Positions 47,586-56,245 of a DNA stretch of 64,000 nt are shown here, piece by piece; position 1 is the stretch's first letter; the number at the start of each line of letters is the position of its first letter. Under the pieces are notes generated by a model, which saw nothing but the letters and a program-made list of their open reading frames with translations, did not search any database and was not told the DNA's origin. Position numbers and translations under genes: made by a program. Location of the stretch: the NCBI RefSeq assembly GCF_051175565.1, contig NZ_CP195105.1:806001-870000 (forward strand). Direction: 5' to 3'. The DNA comes from Daejeonia sp002484105. Lineage in GTDB: Bacteria > Bacteroidota > Bacteroidia > Flavobacteriales > Weeksellaceae.

Positions 47586-48317
47586 ATGGGACAGAAGACA
47601 AATCCAATTGGTAACAGATTAGGTATCATCAGAGGATGGGATTCTAACTGGTTTGGCGGAAACGATTATGGAGACAGAATCGCGGAAGACTACAAAATCA
47701 GAAGATACCTTGATGCAAGATTGTCTAAAGGAGGAATTTCTAAAATTTATATTGAAAGAACCCTGAAACTGGTGACAGTAACCATTACAACTGCAAGACC
47801 AGGACTGATCATCGGTAAAGGAGGTCAGGAAGTAGACAAGCTGAAAGAAGAGTTGAAAAAACTCACCGGAAAAGATGTACAGATCAACATCTTCGAAATC
47901 AAAAGACCCGAACTGGATGCTGTACTCGTTGCAGACAGCATTGCAAAACAGATCGAAAACCGTATCTCTTACAGAAGAGCCGTAAAAATGGCTATCGCAT
48001 CTTCCATGAGAATGGGGGCAGAGGGCATCAAAGTACAAATATCCGGACGTCTGAATGGAGCTGAAATGGCAAGAAGTGAATCTTTCAAAGACGGAAGAAT
48101 CCCATTGTCAACCTTCAGAGCGGATATCGACTATCACTGGTCTGAAGCACATACTACTTACGGCAGACTTGGTGTGAAAGTATGGATTATGAAAGGCGAA
48201 GTCTATGGCAAAAGAGAACTTTCTCCGCTTGTAGGCCAGCAGAAAAAAGGACCTTCCGGTGGCGGACGCTCCGACAGAGGAGACAGAAGACCCAGAAGAA
48301 ACAATAACAATAATTAA
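47586..48317 (+). CDS. rpsC: 30S ribosomal protein S3
   Basis: A 243-residue uS3 at the mRNA entry site. The KH domain motif is ARPGLIIGKGGQEVDKLKEE; the C-terminal domain has GRLNGAEMARSESFKDGRIP. It ends in a glycine/arginine-rich and poly-Asn tail (RSDRGDRRPRRNNNNN). A 101-base gap with a word-repeat hairpin follows. Confidence 0.98.
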   Translation: MGQKTNPIGNRLGIIRGWDSNWFGGNDYGDRIAEDYKIRRYLDARLSKGGISKIYIERTLKLVTVTITTARPGLIIGKGGQEVDKLKEELKKLTGKDVQINIFEIKRPELDAVLVADSIAKQIENRISYRRAVKMAIASSMRMGAEGIKVQISGRLNGAEMARSESFKDGRIPLSTFRADIDYHWSEAHTTYGRLGVKVWIMKGEVYGKRELSPLVGQQKKGPSGGGRSDRGDRRPRRNNNNN

Positions 48318-48320
48318 TCA

Positions 48321-48418
48321 GAAGTTAGAAGCGAGAAATTAGAAATTAGAACTTCCGTTACAAGGACTGATTTAAAATTGATCTAACATCTAACATCTAA
48401 CATCTAACATCTAAAATT
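48321..48418. repeat. Word-repeat inverted repeat (TTAGA / ATCTAAC type) between rpsC and rplP
   Basis: The left arm (48321-48352) repeats TTAGA words; the right arm is a tandem heptanucleotide, ATCTAAC, in five copies (48381-48415, the last ending in A). The arms are complementary word for word around a 27-base loop. It occupies nearly the whole spacer inside the operon. Confidence 0.8.
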
Positions 48419-48844
48419 ATGTTACAACCAAAAAGAACCAAGTTCCGTCGTGTTCATAAAATGAAGATGAAAGGAAACGCCCACAGAGGATCTCAGTTGG
48501 CGTACGGAACTTTCGGTATTAAAGCGATTGAAGGGGCATGGATCACTGCAAGACAGATTGAGGCCGCTCGTATTGCTGCAACAAGATACATGAAAAGGGA
48601 AGGACAGCTTTGGATCAAAATCTTTCCAGACAAGCCAATTACCAAAAAACCAGCGGAAGTACGTATGGGGAAAGGTAAAGGTGCTGTAGAGTACTGGGTA
48701 GCTGTTGTAAAACCAGGAAAAATCATGTTCGAAGTAGGAGGCGTACCTTACGAAGTAGCGAAAGAAGCCCTCAGACTTGCTGCACAGAAACTACCGGTAA
48801 CGACCAAATTTATAGTCGCTAACGATTTTGTAAAACCTCAATAA
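48419..48844 (+). CDS. rplP: 50S ribosomal protein L16
   Basis: A 141-residue uL16 near the A site. MLQPKRTKFRRVHKMKMKG starts it; RMGKGKGAVEYWVAVVKPG is the signature. rpmC follows after 13 bases. Confidence 0.98.
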   Translation: MLQPKRTKFRRVHKMKMKGNAHRGSQLAYGTFGIKAIEGAWITARQIEAARIAATRYMKREGQLWIKIFPDKPITKKPAEVRMGKGKGAVEYWVAVVKPGKIMFEVGGVPYEVAKEALRLAAQKLPVTTKFIVANDFVKPQ

Positions 48845-48857
48845 TCTTTTGGAAACA

Positions 48858-49043
48858 ATGAATAAAGCTGACATCAAAAACTTAAGCGTTGCGGATATCC
48901 AGAATAAACTTGCTGAATTGAAAGCCGAGTACACAAAACTGACTCTGGCACACAAAATCAGCCCTGTGGAAAATCCAATCCAGATCAGAGATTTGAGAAG
49001 AACAATCGCAAGATTAAATACAGAGTTAACTAACAAACAATAA
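48858..49043 (+). CDS. rpmC: 50S ribosomal protein L29
   Basis: A 61-residue uL29, two helices near the tunnel exit: MNKADIKNLSVADIQNKLAE and PIQIRDLRRTIARLNTEL. ATG 48858 is chosen over a TTG nine bases upstream. 12 bases to rpsQ. Confidence 0.96.
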   Translation: MNKADIKNLSVADIQNKLAELKAEYTKLTLAHKISPVENPIQIRDLRRTIARLNTELTNKQ

Positions 49044-49055
49044 TTTCGTTTTATA

Positions 49056-49310
49056 ATGGAAAGAAATTTAAGAAAAGAAAGAATCGGAGTTGTTTCCAGC
49101 AATAAAATGGAAAAAACCATTGTTGTTAGTGAGACGACCAGAGTAAAACACCCGCTGTACGGTAAATTCGTTCTGAAGACCAAAAAATATACCGCACATG
49201 ACGAGAATAACGAATGCAACGAAGGCGATACCGTCCTGATCCAGGAAACAAGACCTTTGAGCAAAAGCAAGAGATGGAGATTAGTACGAATCATTGAAAA
49301 AGCTAAGTAA
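49056..49310 (+). CDS. rpsQ: 30S ribosomal protein S17
   Basis: An 84-residue uS17 with an OB fold binding 16S. RKERIGVVSSNKMEKTIVV and VKHPLYGKFV are typical. It overlaps rplN by one base. Confidence 0.97.
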   Translation: MERNLRKERIGVVSSNKMEKTIVVSETTRVKHPLYGKFVLKTKKYTAHDENNECNEGDTVLIQETRPLSKSKRWRLVRIIEKAK

Positions 49311-49678
49311 TGTTACAGACCGAATCAAGATTAAAAGTAGCTGATAATACCGGAGCAAAAGAAGCCCTCGTTATCAGAGTTCTGGGAGGTACCAGAAGGA
49401 GATATGCTTCTGTTGGCGACAAAATCGTCGTAGCAATCAAAGATTCTACACCATCCGGACAGGCCAAAAAAGGACAGGTTTCCAAAGCTGTAGTGGTAAG
49501 AACAAAAAAAGCAGTCAGAAGAAAAGACGGATCTTATATCTCTTTCGATGACAATGCTTGTGTTCTGCTCAATGCAGCAGGAGAAATGAGAGGTACCCGT
49601 GTTTTCGGACCGGTAGCCCGTGAGTTGAGAGACAAAGAATATATGAAGATCATTTCATTGGCTCCTGAAGTACTTTAA
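49310..49678 (+). CDS. rplN: 50S ribosomal protein L14
   Basis: A 122-residue uL14 at the subunit interface and RsfS site. MLQTESRLKVADNTGAKEAL and the C-terminal GTRVFGPVARELRDKEYMKI are canonical. Confidence 0.98.
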   Translation: MLQTESRLKVADNTGAKEALVIRVLGGTRRRYASVGDKIVVAIKDSTPSGQAKKGQVSKAVVVRTKKAVRRKDGSYISFDDNACVLLNAAGEMRGTRVFGPVARELRDKEYMKIISLAPEVL

Positions 49679-49697
49679 TTTTTAAAATTTAGACAAA

Positions 49698-50018
49698 ATG
49701 ACAAAAGTTAAAATAAGAAGAGGAGATCACGTCATCGTTACTACCGGAAAAAATAAAGGCAGTAAAGGTGAAGTTCTTGAAGTGATCAAAAAAGAAGGTA
49801 AAGATCCTAGAGTGATTGTTGCCGGAGTGAACGTTGTGAAAAAACACGTGAAACCATCTGCACAGAACCCACAGGGAGGTATTGTTGAAAGAGAAGCTTC
49901 TATCAACATCTCCAATGTTGCCATTGTTGACAAAAACGGTAAAGCCACCAAAGTGGGATACAAAACAGAAGGTGACAATAAAGTGAGAGTAGCAAAAACC
50001 ACCGGAGAAACCTTATAA
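49698..50018 (+). CDS. rplX: 50S ribosomal protein L24
   Basis: A 106-residue uL24, an assembly initiator with a KOW motif: IRRGDHVIVTTGKNKGSKGE. NVVKKHVKPSAQNPQGGI is conserved. 12 bases to rplE. Confidence 0.97.
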   Translation: MTKVKIRRGDHVIVTTGKNKGSKGEVLEVIKKEGKDPRVIVAGVNVVKKHVKPSAQNPQGGIVEREASINISNVAIVDKNGKATKVGYKTEGDNKVRVAKTTGETL

Positions 50019-50030
50019 TACGTAACGACA

Positions 50031-50582
50031 ATGGAATATATAGCAAGACCTAAAAAAGCATACAAAGAGAAAATTGTTCCTGCAATGATGGAAGAATTCG
50101 GGTACAAGTCTATTATGCAGGTGCCTAAATTAGAAAAAATCGTTGTATCACAGGGACTCGGAGATGCTACTGCTGATAAGAAAATCGTTGATTATGCTGT
50201 AGAAGAACTTACAGCCATCACAGGTCAGAAAGCAGTAGGAACTTTGTCTAAAAAAGACGAAGCTGCTTTCAAACTCAGAAAAGGAATGCCAATTGGTGCT
50301 AAAGTTACCCTGAGACATAACAAAATGTATGAGTTTCTGGACAGACTTACTTCTTCTGCTTTGCCACGAATCAGAGATTTTTCCGGCATTAAGGCAGACG
50401 GATTCGACGGAAGAGGAAACTATAATCTCGGTATTACCGAACAGATTATCTTCCCGGAAATCGTAATCGACAAAGTGAAAAAAATCCAGGGTATGGATAT
50501 TACTTTCGTTACGACTGCAAAAACCGACAAAGAAGCAAAAGCATTATTAACCCACTTCGGATTACCATTTAAAAAGAACTAA
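50031..50582 (+). CDS. rplE: 50S ribosomal protein L5
   Basis: A 183-residue uL5 that binds 5S rRNA. PKLEKIVVSQGLGDATADKK and GRGNYNLGITEQIIFPEI are signatures. rpsN follows after 3 bases. Confidence 0.98.
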   Translation: MEYIARPKKAYKEKIVPAMMEEFGYKSIMQVPKLEKIVVSQGLGDATADKKIVDYAVEELTAITGQKAVGTLSKKDEAAFKLRKGMPIGAKVTLRHNKMYEFLDRLTSSALPRIRDFSGIKADGFDGRGNYNLGITEQIIFPEIVIDKVKKIQGMDITFVTTAKTDKEAKALLTHFGLPFKKN

Positions 50583-50585
50583 GAA

Positions 50586-50855
50586 ATGGCTAAAGAATCA
50601 ATGAAAGCGCGTGAGCGCAAAAGAGAAGCAATGGTAGCCAAATATGCTGAGAAAAGAAAAGCTCTGAAAGAAGCCGGCGATTTCGAAGCACTGCAGAAAC
50701 TGCCTAAAAATGCTTCTCCTGTAAGACTTCACAACAGATGCAAGCTTACAGGAAGACCAAGAGGTTACATGAGAACCTTTGGTATCTCCAGAGTAACTTT
50801 CCGCGAAATGGCTAACCAAGGCCTGATCCCGGGAGTGAAAAAAGCAAGTTGGTAA
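50586..50855 (+). CDS. rpsN: 30S ribosomal protein S14 (zinc-free long form)
   Basis: An 89-residue uS14 of the long C-minus type. It has the N-terminal extension MAKESMKARERKREAMVAKY, and the C-terminal NRCKLTGRPRGYMRTFGISR retains only one Cys where zinc forms have CxxC pairs. A 149-base gap with a word-repeat hairpin follows. Confidence 0.97.
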   Translation: MAKESMKARERKREAMVAKYAEKRKALKEAGDFEALQKLPKNASPVRLHNRCKLTGRPRGYMRTFGISRVTFREMANQGLIPGVKKASW

Positions 50856-50873
50856 CAATTTTTTATCAAATCA

Positions 50874-50978
50874 GGCAATCAAGTTGATTTTAATAGAATC
50901 AAGAACCAGGAATCAAGAGTCGGGAGTTGTCTTCTATCTCGTTTCTCGGTTCTTGAATCTTCATCAAAACTGATTGTC
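50874..50978. repeat. Word-repeat inverted repeat (ATCAAGAACC type) between rpsN and rpsH
   Basis: The core is TCAAGAACC (50899-50907) facing GGTTCTTGA (50948-50956), a perfect 9-base pairing. It is flanked by further word variants (AATCAAGAG against CTCGTTTCT) and an outer near-complement, CAATCAAGTTGA against TCAAAACTGATTG. It fills most of the 149-base gap inside the operon. Confidence 0.8.
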
Positions 50979-51004
50979 ATTAACCAATAACATACAATAA
51001 AACA

Positions 51005-51403
51005 ATGTTTACAGATCCAATTTCAGATTTCCTGACCAGAGTAAGGAACGCACAAAGCGCAGGCCACAAAGTGGTGGAAATTCCTGCATCAAAAATTAAA
51101 AAGGAGATTACGAAGATCTTATTTGAACAAGGGTATATCTTAAACTACAAGTTTGAGGATAATACCGTTCAAGGGACAATCAAAATCGCTTTAAAATACG
51201 ACAAAGAAACCAGCAAACCAGCCATCAAATCTATTCAGAGAGCATCTAAACCAGGTTTGAGACAGTACAAAGGATCAGCAGAATTGCCCAGAGTACTCAA
51301 CGGTTTGGGTGTGGCGATTATCTCTACTTCAAGAGGAGTAATGACGGATAAAAAAGCCAGAGAAGAAAAAGTAGGCGGCGAAGTAATCTGCTATGTATAT
51401 TAA
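51005..51403 (+). CDS. rpsH: 30S ribosomal protein S8
   Basis: A 132-residue uS8, a central-domain assembly protein and, in E. coli, the spc-operon repressor. It begins MFTDPISDFLTRVRNAQ; the C-terminal signature is GVAIISTSRGVMTDKKARE. Confidence 0.98.
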   Translation: MFTDPISDFLTRVRNAQSAGHKVVEIPASKIKKEITKILFEQGYILNYKFEDNTVQGTIKIALKYDKETSKPAIKSIQRASKPGLRQYKGSAELPRVLNGLGVAIISTSRGVMTDKKAREEKVGGEVICYVY

Positions 51404-51420
51404 TATTTAAACAAAGGAAA

Positions 51421-51966
51421 ATGTCAAGAATTGGTAAAGCCATTATAACCATCCCTTCCGGAGTAACGCTATCCGAAAAAGATAACGTAGTTACTGTAAA
51501 AGGCCCTAAAGGTGAACTGACACAGGAACTGACAGGTGGGATTACTATAGAACAGAAAGACGGCGAACTGCACGTCAACAGACCGACTGATGACAAACAG
51601 CACAGAGCACTTCACGGTCTTTACAGAGCTCTTATTCACAATATGATTGTAGGAGCTACTGAAGGTTTCGAAAAGAAACTCGAGTTGGTAGGTGTAGGTT
51701 ACAGAGCATCCCATTCAGGCCAGAAACTTGAACTGGCGCTTGGTTTCTCTCACGGTATCGTACTCGAACTTCCGGGTGAAGTAAAGGTAGATACACTGAC
51801 TGAGAAAGGTAAAAACCCGATTATTACTTTAACATCACATGACAAACAGCTTCTGGGAATGGTAGCTGCGAAAATCCGCTCTTTCAGAAAACCTGAACCT
51901 TACAAAGGAAAAGGTGTGAGATTCGTAGGCGAAAACATCAGAAGAAAAGCTGGTAAATCTGCATAA
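51421..51966 (+). CDS. rplF: 50S ribosomal protein L6
   Basis: A 181-residue uL6 near the factor-binding centre. MSRIGKAIITIPSGVTLSEK starts it; the signature is PEPYKGKGVRFVGENIRRK. Confidence 0.98.
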   Translation: MSRIGKAIITIPSGVTLSEKDNVVTVKGPKGELTQELTGGITIEQKDGELHVNRPTDDKQHRALHGLYRALIHNMIVGATEGFEKKLELVGVGYRASHSGQKLELALGFSHGIVLELPGEVKVDTLTEKGKNPIITLTSHDKQLLGMVAAKIRSFRKPEPYKGKGVRFVGENIRRKAGKSA

Positions 51967-51981
51967 TAAATATTAAGAAAC

Positions 51982-52335
51982 ATGGCACTGAATAAATTAG
52001 AAAAAAGATTAAGAATCAAAAGAAGAGTAAGAGGAAAAATCTCCGGCTCTGCTGAACTGCCAAGATTATCAGTATTCAAAAGTAATAAAGAGATTTACGC
52101 TCAGCTAATCGATGATAAAGCAGGAAAAACTTTGGCATTCGCTTCTTCAAGAGCAAAAGGGGTAGACGCCAAAGGAACAAAAACTGAAGTTTCTGCTGCG
52201 GTAGGCAAAGCCATCGCTGAGAAAGCAAAAACTGCAGGGATTGAAAAAGTTGTATTTGACAGAAACGGATTTGTGTATCACGGTAGAGTGAAAGCTCTTG
52301 CTGACGGTGCCAGAGAAGGTGGACTTCAATTCTAA
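51982..52335 (+). CDS. rplR: 50S ribosomal protein L18
   Basis: A 117-residue uL18 of the 5S particle. RLRIKRRVRGKISGSAELPR and the C-terminal FDRNGFVYHGRVKALADGAR are typical. Confidence 0.97.
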   Translation: MALNKLEKRLRIKRRVRGKISGSAELPRLSVFKSNKEIYAQLIDDKAGKTLAFASSRAKGVDAKGTKTEVSAAVGKAIAEKAKTAGIEKVVFDRNGFVYHGRVKALADGAREGGLQF

Positions 52336-52355
52336 TCAATAAAATTTCGGAAATT

Positions 52356-52877
52356 ATGTTAGGACTAGATAATATAGAAAGAGTAAAACCGGGAGGATTA
52401 GAATTGACAGATCGTCTCGTAGCTGTAAATAGAGTAACTAAAGTAACCAAAGGGGGGAGAGCCTTCGGTTTCTCTGCTATTGTTGTAGTAGGAAACGAAG
52501 ATGGTGTGATAGGCTTCGGTCTCGGAAAATCCAAAGAGGTGGCTTCTGCCATTGCGAAAGCAGTAGAAGATGCCAAGAAAAACCTTGTGAAAGTACCGGT
52601 TATGAACCATACCATTCCTCACCAGACTACCGCGAGATACGGCGGTGCCGATATCTTCCTGAGACCAGCATCCCATGGTACCGGACTGATTGCCGGTGGT
52701 GCGGTGAGAGCCGTACTGGAATCTGCAGGTATCAAAGATATCCTTTCCAAATCTAAAGGATCCTCTAACCCGCACAACGTTGTGAAAGCTACCTTCAAGG
52801 CACTTCTCGATATCAGAAGACCAGAAGAAATCGCCAGAATGAGAGGGGTTACTTTAAGCAAAGTATTTAACGGTTAA
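52356..52877 (+). CDS. rpsE: 30S ribosomal protein S5
   Basis: A 173-residue uS5 at the mRNA entry and decoding region. RVTKVTKGGRAFGFSAIVVV is the dsRNA-binding signature, and GTGLIAGGAVRAVLESAGIK follows. 12 bases to rpmD. Confidence 0.98.
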   Translation: MLGLDNIERVKPGGLELTDRLVAVNRVTKVTKGGRAFGFSAIVVVGNEDGVIGFGLGKSKEVASAIAKAVEDAKKNLVKVPVMNHTIPHQTTARYGGADIFLRPASHGTGLIAGGAVRAVLESAGIKDILSKSKGSSNPHNVVKATFKALLDIRRPEEIARMRGVTLSKVFNG

Positions 52878-52889
52878 TCAATTTGAACA

Positions 52890-53066
52890 ATGGCAACAAT
52901 TAAAGTAAAACAAATAAAAAGCGCTATTGGGAGAACGAAAACCCAGAAAAGAACGCTTGAAGCATTAGGACTGAAAAAACTTCACCAGGTAGTAGAACAT
53001 GAAGCTACACCAGCCATCCTTGGTATGGTAGCGGCAGTAAGCCACTTAGTGGAAGTTCAGAAATAG
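52890..53066 (+). CDS. rpmD: 50S ribosomal protein L30
   Basis: A 58-residue uL30: IKVKQIKSAIGRTKTQKRTL, then LGLKKLHQVVEHEATPAILG. Start ATG 52890, stop TAG 53064-53066. An 87-base gap with a hairpin follows. Confidence 0.96.
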   Translation: MATIKVKQIKSAIGRTKTQKRTLEALGLKKLHQVVEHEATPAILGMVAAVSHLVEVQK

Positions 53067-53083
53067 ACTACAGATCATGAGAA

Positions 53084-53148
53084 CGGGATGAAAGACCTTT
53101 GTCTTTGATCCCGGTACTCAAATCTTAACATCTCAACTCAAATCTTAA
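53084..53148. repeat. Hairpin plus direct word repeat between rpmD and rplO
   Basis: CGGGATGAAAGAC (53084-53096) faces GTCTTTGATCCCG (53101-53113), 12 of 13 paired with a 4-base loop. Next comes a 13-base direct repeat, ACTCAAATCTTAA, at 53116-53128 and 53136-53148. No T tract follows the hairpin, so it is not a simple terminator. Confidence 0.75.
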
Positions 53149-53153
53149 TAAAA

Positions 53154-53603
53154 ATGAATTTAAATAATATTAAACCTGCTGGTGGTTCTACACACAACTC
53201 CAAGAGAATCGGAAGAGGACAGGGGAGTGGAAAAGGCGGTACTTCTACAAGAGGTCACAAAGGGGCCAAATCCAGATCCGGTAACTCTACCAAAATCGGA
53301 TTTGAAGGTGGGCAGATGCCACTTCAGAGAAGACTTCCGAAATTCGGTTTCAACAATATCAACAGAAAAGAGTTCAGAGGTATCAACCTTGATACTATTC
53401 AGACCCTTATTGATACCCAGAACATCACTGGTGATATCACCAAGGAAGTTCTTGTTGAAAACGGTCTTGCAACCAAAAACGAATTGGTCAAAATTCTGGG
53501 TAGAGGCGATCTGAAATCAGCCGTATCTATCTCTGCTGACAAATTCACCAAGTCTGCTGAGGAGTTAATCAACAAAGCAGGTGGCAAAGCTATTACACTT
53601 TAA
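53154..53603 (+). CDS. rplO: 50S ribosomal protein L15
   Basis: A 149-residue uL15. LNNIKPAGGSTHNSKRIGRG and the Gly-rich GQGSGKGGTSTRGHKGAKSR are canonical. secY follows after 9 bases. Confidence 0.98.
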   Translation: MNLNNIKPAGGSTHNSKRIGRGQGSGKGGTSTRGHKGAKSRSGNSTKIGFEGGQMPLQRRLPKFGFNNINRKEFRGINLDTIQTLIDTQNITGDITKEVLVENGLATKNELVKILGRGDLKSAVSISADKFTKSAEELINKAGGKAITL

Positions 53604-53612
53604 TATTGACTA

Positions 53613-54992
53613 ATGAAAGAATTTATACAAACCCTCAAAAATATTTGGAGTCTCAAAGAACTTAGAGAAAAAATCCTTTTTACTTTAGGTCTTATTTTAG
53701 TGTATAGATTCGCATCATATATCTCACTTCCTGCCATCAATATGGCACAGGTTGGGAGTTTATTGGAACAATATCATAATCAGGGAGGCAGCAAACAGGG
53801 AGCTGGCCTCCTTGGTTTGCTTTCATCCTTTACGGGAGGAGCATTCAGCCGTGCATCTATTATGGCGCTCGGTATCATGCCCTATATCTCAGCATCCATT
53901 ATTGTACAACTGATGGGTATGGCGATACCATATCTTCAGAAACTGCAGAAGGACGGAGAGAGCGGCCGTAATACACTGAACCAGATTACACGCTGGCTTA
54001 CCATAGCCGTTTGTCTTGTTCAGGCTCCTTCTTATCTCACATCCATCACCCAGTTCTTCTTACCTTATGCCCAGTTTCAGCAGGCATATTACATCGAGCC
54101 AAATTCTGTTATGTTCTGGCTTCCGAGTATTGTAATTCTGATAACAGGTTCTGTATTTGCGATGTGGTTAGGTGAAAAGATTACAGACAAAGGAATTGGT
54201 AATGGTATTTCTATTCTTATCATGGTGGGAATTCTTGCAGACTTTCCCGGAGCTTTCATTCAGGAAGTATCCACACAGACAGGTAAAGGCGGTCTGGGTG
54301 CCATTATGATTCTGGTAGAAATATTATTCTGGATGCTTGTTGTACTGTTGGCAATTGTTCTTTCTGTTGCAGTAAGAAAAATTCCGATTCAGTATGTAAG
54401 CCGCGCTCAGGCAAGAGGTGGTGTAAACCGTAATCTGATGCAGGGAGCCAGACAGTGGATTCCTCTGAAAGTAAATGCCGCAGGGGTAATGCCTATTATC
54501 TTTGCTCAGGCATTGATGTTTGTTCCTGGTCTGTTGACCAATATTGATGAATCTAATACATTTCTGGCAGGTTTCAAAAATGTCTTCAGCTGGCAGTATA
54601 ACGTGCTCTTTGCATTACTGATTATAATCTTTACTTTCTTCTATACCGCCATCACCATCCCCGTCAACCAGATGGCTGATGACCTGAAAAGAAACGGAGG
54701 GCTTATTCCCAAAGTAAGACCCGGAAAAGAGACCGCTGATTATCTGGATGATATACTGTCCAAAATTACCTTGCCGGGTTCAATATTTTTGGCTATCTTT
54801 GCAATCCTTCCGGCAATAGTGCATGGAAGCTTTGTACAAACTGACAGATTTGCCCTGTTTTTCGGGGGTACATCGTTGTTGATTATGGTAGGCGTAATCT
54901 TGGATACTGTTCAGCAAATCAATACATATCTGCTGAACCATCACTATGACGGGCTGATGCAATCCAAATTATCAAGAACCAGCGGTTTATAA
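53613..54992 (+). CDS. secY: Preprotein translocase subunit SecY
   Basis: A 459-residue core of the Sec channel, about ten transmembrane helices. It begins MKEFIQTLKNIWSLKELREK. MALGIMPYISASIIVQLM is the plug/TM2 region, and DLKRNGGLIPKVRPGKET is the cytoplasmic loop that contacts SecA or the ribosome. Its place between rplO and infA is the usual one. Confidence 0.98.
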   Translation: MKEFIQTLKNIWSLKELREKILFTLGLILVYRFASYISLPAINMAQVGSLLEQYHNQGGSKQGAGLLGLLSSFTGGAFSRASIMALGIMPYISASIIVQLMGMAIPYLQKLQKDGESGRNTLNQITRWLTIAVCLVQAPSYLTSITQFFLPYAQFQQAYYIEPNSVMFWLPSIVILITGSVFAMWLGEKITDKGIGNGISILIMVGILADFPGAFIQEVSTQTGKGGLGAIMILVEILFWMLVVLLAIVLSVAVRKIPIQYVSRAQARGGVNRNLMQGARQWIPLKVNAAGVMPIIFAQALMFVPGLLTNIDESNTFLAGFKNVFSWQYNVLFALLIIIFTFFYTAITIPVNQMADDLKRNGGLIPKVRPGKETADYLDDILSKITLPGSIFLAIFAILPAIVHGSFVQTDRFALFFGGTSLLIMVGVILDTVQQINTYLLNHHYDGLMQSKLSRTSGL

Positions 54993-54997
54993 TATTT

Positions 54998-55213
54998 ATG
55001 GCAAAACAGAAACATATTGAACAGGATGGCGTGATAGTGGAGGCACTGTCTAACGCCATGTTCCGCGTTGAGCTGGAAAACGGTCATGTGCTGATCGCAC
55101 ATATTTCCGGCAAAATGAGGATGCATTATATCAAACTCCTTCCCGGGGACAAGGTGAGGCTGGAAATGTCTCCCTATGATCTTACCAAAGGACGCATTAC
55201 ATTTAGATATTAA
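54998..55213 (+). CDS. infA: Translation initiation factor IF-1
   Basis: A 71-residue OB-fold factor binding the 30S A site. MAKQKHIEQDGVIVEALSNA and NGHVLIAHISGKMRMHYIKL are signatures. 5 bases after secY. Confidence 0.98.
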   Translation: MAKQKHIEQDGVIVEALSNAMFRVELENGHVLIAHISGKMRMHYIKLLPGDKVRLEMSPYDLTKGRITFRY

Positions 55214-55253
55214 CCCAGCTTATAGCTACGGCTAATAGCATAAAGCAATTTAT

Positions 55254-55370
55254 ATGAAAGTTAGAGCATCAATCAAAAAAAGAAGTGCTGATTGCAAAAT
55301 AGTACGCAGAAAAGGCGTTCTGTTTGTGATCAACAAAAAGAACCCAAAATTTAAACAAAGACAAGGCTAA
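55254..55370 (+). CDS. rpmJ: 50S ribosomal protein L36 (zinc-free form)
   Basis: A 38-residue bL36 starting MKVRASIKKRSADCKIVRRK and ending NPKFKQRQG. Zinc forms have C-x2-C-x12-C-x4-H; here only one Cys remains (ADCK), with Asn and Phe where the third Cys and the His would be. 9 bases to rpsM. Confidence 0.95.
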   Translation: MKVRASIKKRSADCKIVRRKGVLFVINKKNPKFKQRQG

Positions 55371-55379
55371 AATTAAATT

Positions 55380-55757
55380 ATGGCGAGAATTGCAGGTATT
55401 GATTTACCAAAAAACAAAAGAGGTGTTATCGGTTTAACTTACATCTACGGAATCGGCAGAAGCAAAGCTGCAGAAATCCTGAAAGCTGCCGGTATCAGCG
55501 AAGACAAGAAAGTCAGCGAATGGAATGACGATGAATTGGCTGCCATCAGAAACTACATCTCCGAAAACATCAAAGTAGAAGGAGAACTGCGCTCAGAAGT
55601 TCAGTTGAACATCAAGCGTCTGATGGATATTGGATGCCAACGAGGAATACGTCACAGACTGGGATTACCTTTAAGAGGCCAAAGAACGAAAAACAACTCT
55701 AGAACTCGTAAAGGAAAGAGAAAAACTGTTGCTAACAAGAAAAAGGCAAGTAAATAA
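55380..55757 (+). CDS. rpsM: 30S ribosomal protein S13
   Basis: A 125-residue uS13 of the head, contacting P-site tRNA. MARIAGIDLPKNKRGVIGLT and RHRLGLPLRGQRTKNNSRTR are canonical. Confidence 0.98.
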   Translation: MARIAGIDLPKNKRGVIGLTYIYGIGRSKAAEILKAAGISEDKKVSEWNDDELAAIRNYISENIKVEGELRSEVQLNIKRLMDIGCQRGIRHRLGLPLRGQRTKNNSRTRKGKRKTVANKKKASK

Positions 55758-55768
55758 TCGTTAGAATT

Positions 55769-56158
55769 ATGGCAAAACAATCTAAAGTAGTTAAAAAAAG
55801 AAAAGTAAAAGTTGAGGCGATTGGAGAAGCTCATATCCAGGCGTCTTTCAATAATATTATTATTTCTTTGACAAATAAGAACGGAGAGGTAATCTCTTGG
55901 GCATCTGCCGGTAAAATGGGATTCAGAGGTTCCAAAAAAAATACTCCCTTCGCCGCTCAGATGGCTGCAGAAAACTGTGCAGTAGTAGCACACGAAGCTG
56001 GGCTAAGAAGAGTGAAAGTGTTTGTGAAAGGTCCTGGTGCTGGTAGAGAATCCGCCATCAGATCTATCCACAACTCAGGAATTGAAGTAAGCGAAATCGT
56101 TGACGTAACACCGATGCCGCATAACGGATGTAGACCACCAAAAAGAAGAAGAGTATAA
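55769..56158 (+). CDS. rpsK: 30S ribosomal protein S11
   Basis: A 129-residue uS11 of the platform. AHIQASFNNIIISLTNKNGE is the core start, and it ends DVTPMPHNGCRPPKRRRV. A word-repeat hairpin fills the 87-base gap after it. Confidence 0.98.
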   Translation: MAKQSKVVKKRKVKVEAIGEAHIQASFNNIIISLTNKNGEVISWASAGKMGFRGSKKNTPFAAQMAAENCAVVAHEAGLRRVKVFVKGPGAGRESAIRSIHNSGIEVSEIVDVTPMPHNGCRPPKRRRV

Positions 56159-56162
56159 TTAA

Positions 56163-56245
56163 AATTTTAAATTTTGAAGAATGAATTTTGAATGGTAACA
56201 ATTCTTAATTCAAAATTCAAAATATAGAATTCAAAATCTAAAAAT
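56163..56245. repeat. Word-repeat inverted repeat (GAATTTTGAAT type) between rpsK and rpsD
   Basis: GAATTTTGAAT (56183-56193) faces ATTCAAAATTC (56208-56218), a perfect 11-base pairing. Outer variants continue on both sides (AATTTTAAATTTTGAA against TTCAAAATCTAAAAAT). The word is similar to the one in the 16S-tRNA-Ile spacer. It ends at the rpsD ATG. Confidence 0.82.

Noticed and set aside
48318..48418. CRISPR-like array in the rpsC-rplP gap
   Set aside because: The repeat unit is 7 bases with no spacers and pairs with a left arm; no cas genes are near.
53084..53113. Terminator splitting the operon before rplO
   Set aside because: No T tract follows the hairpin, and downstream genes have no evident promoter, so it cannot be a normal terminator.
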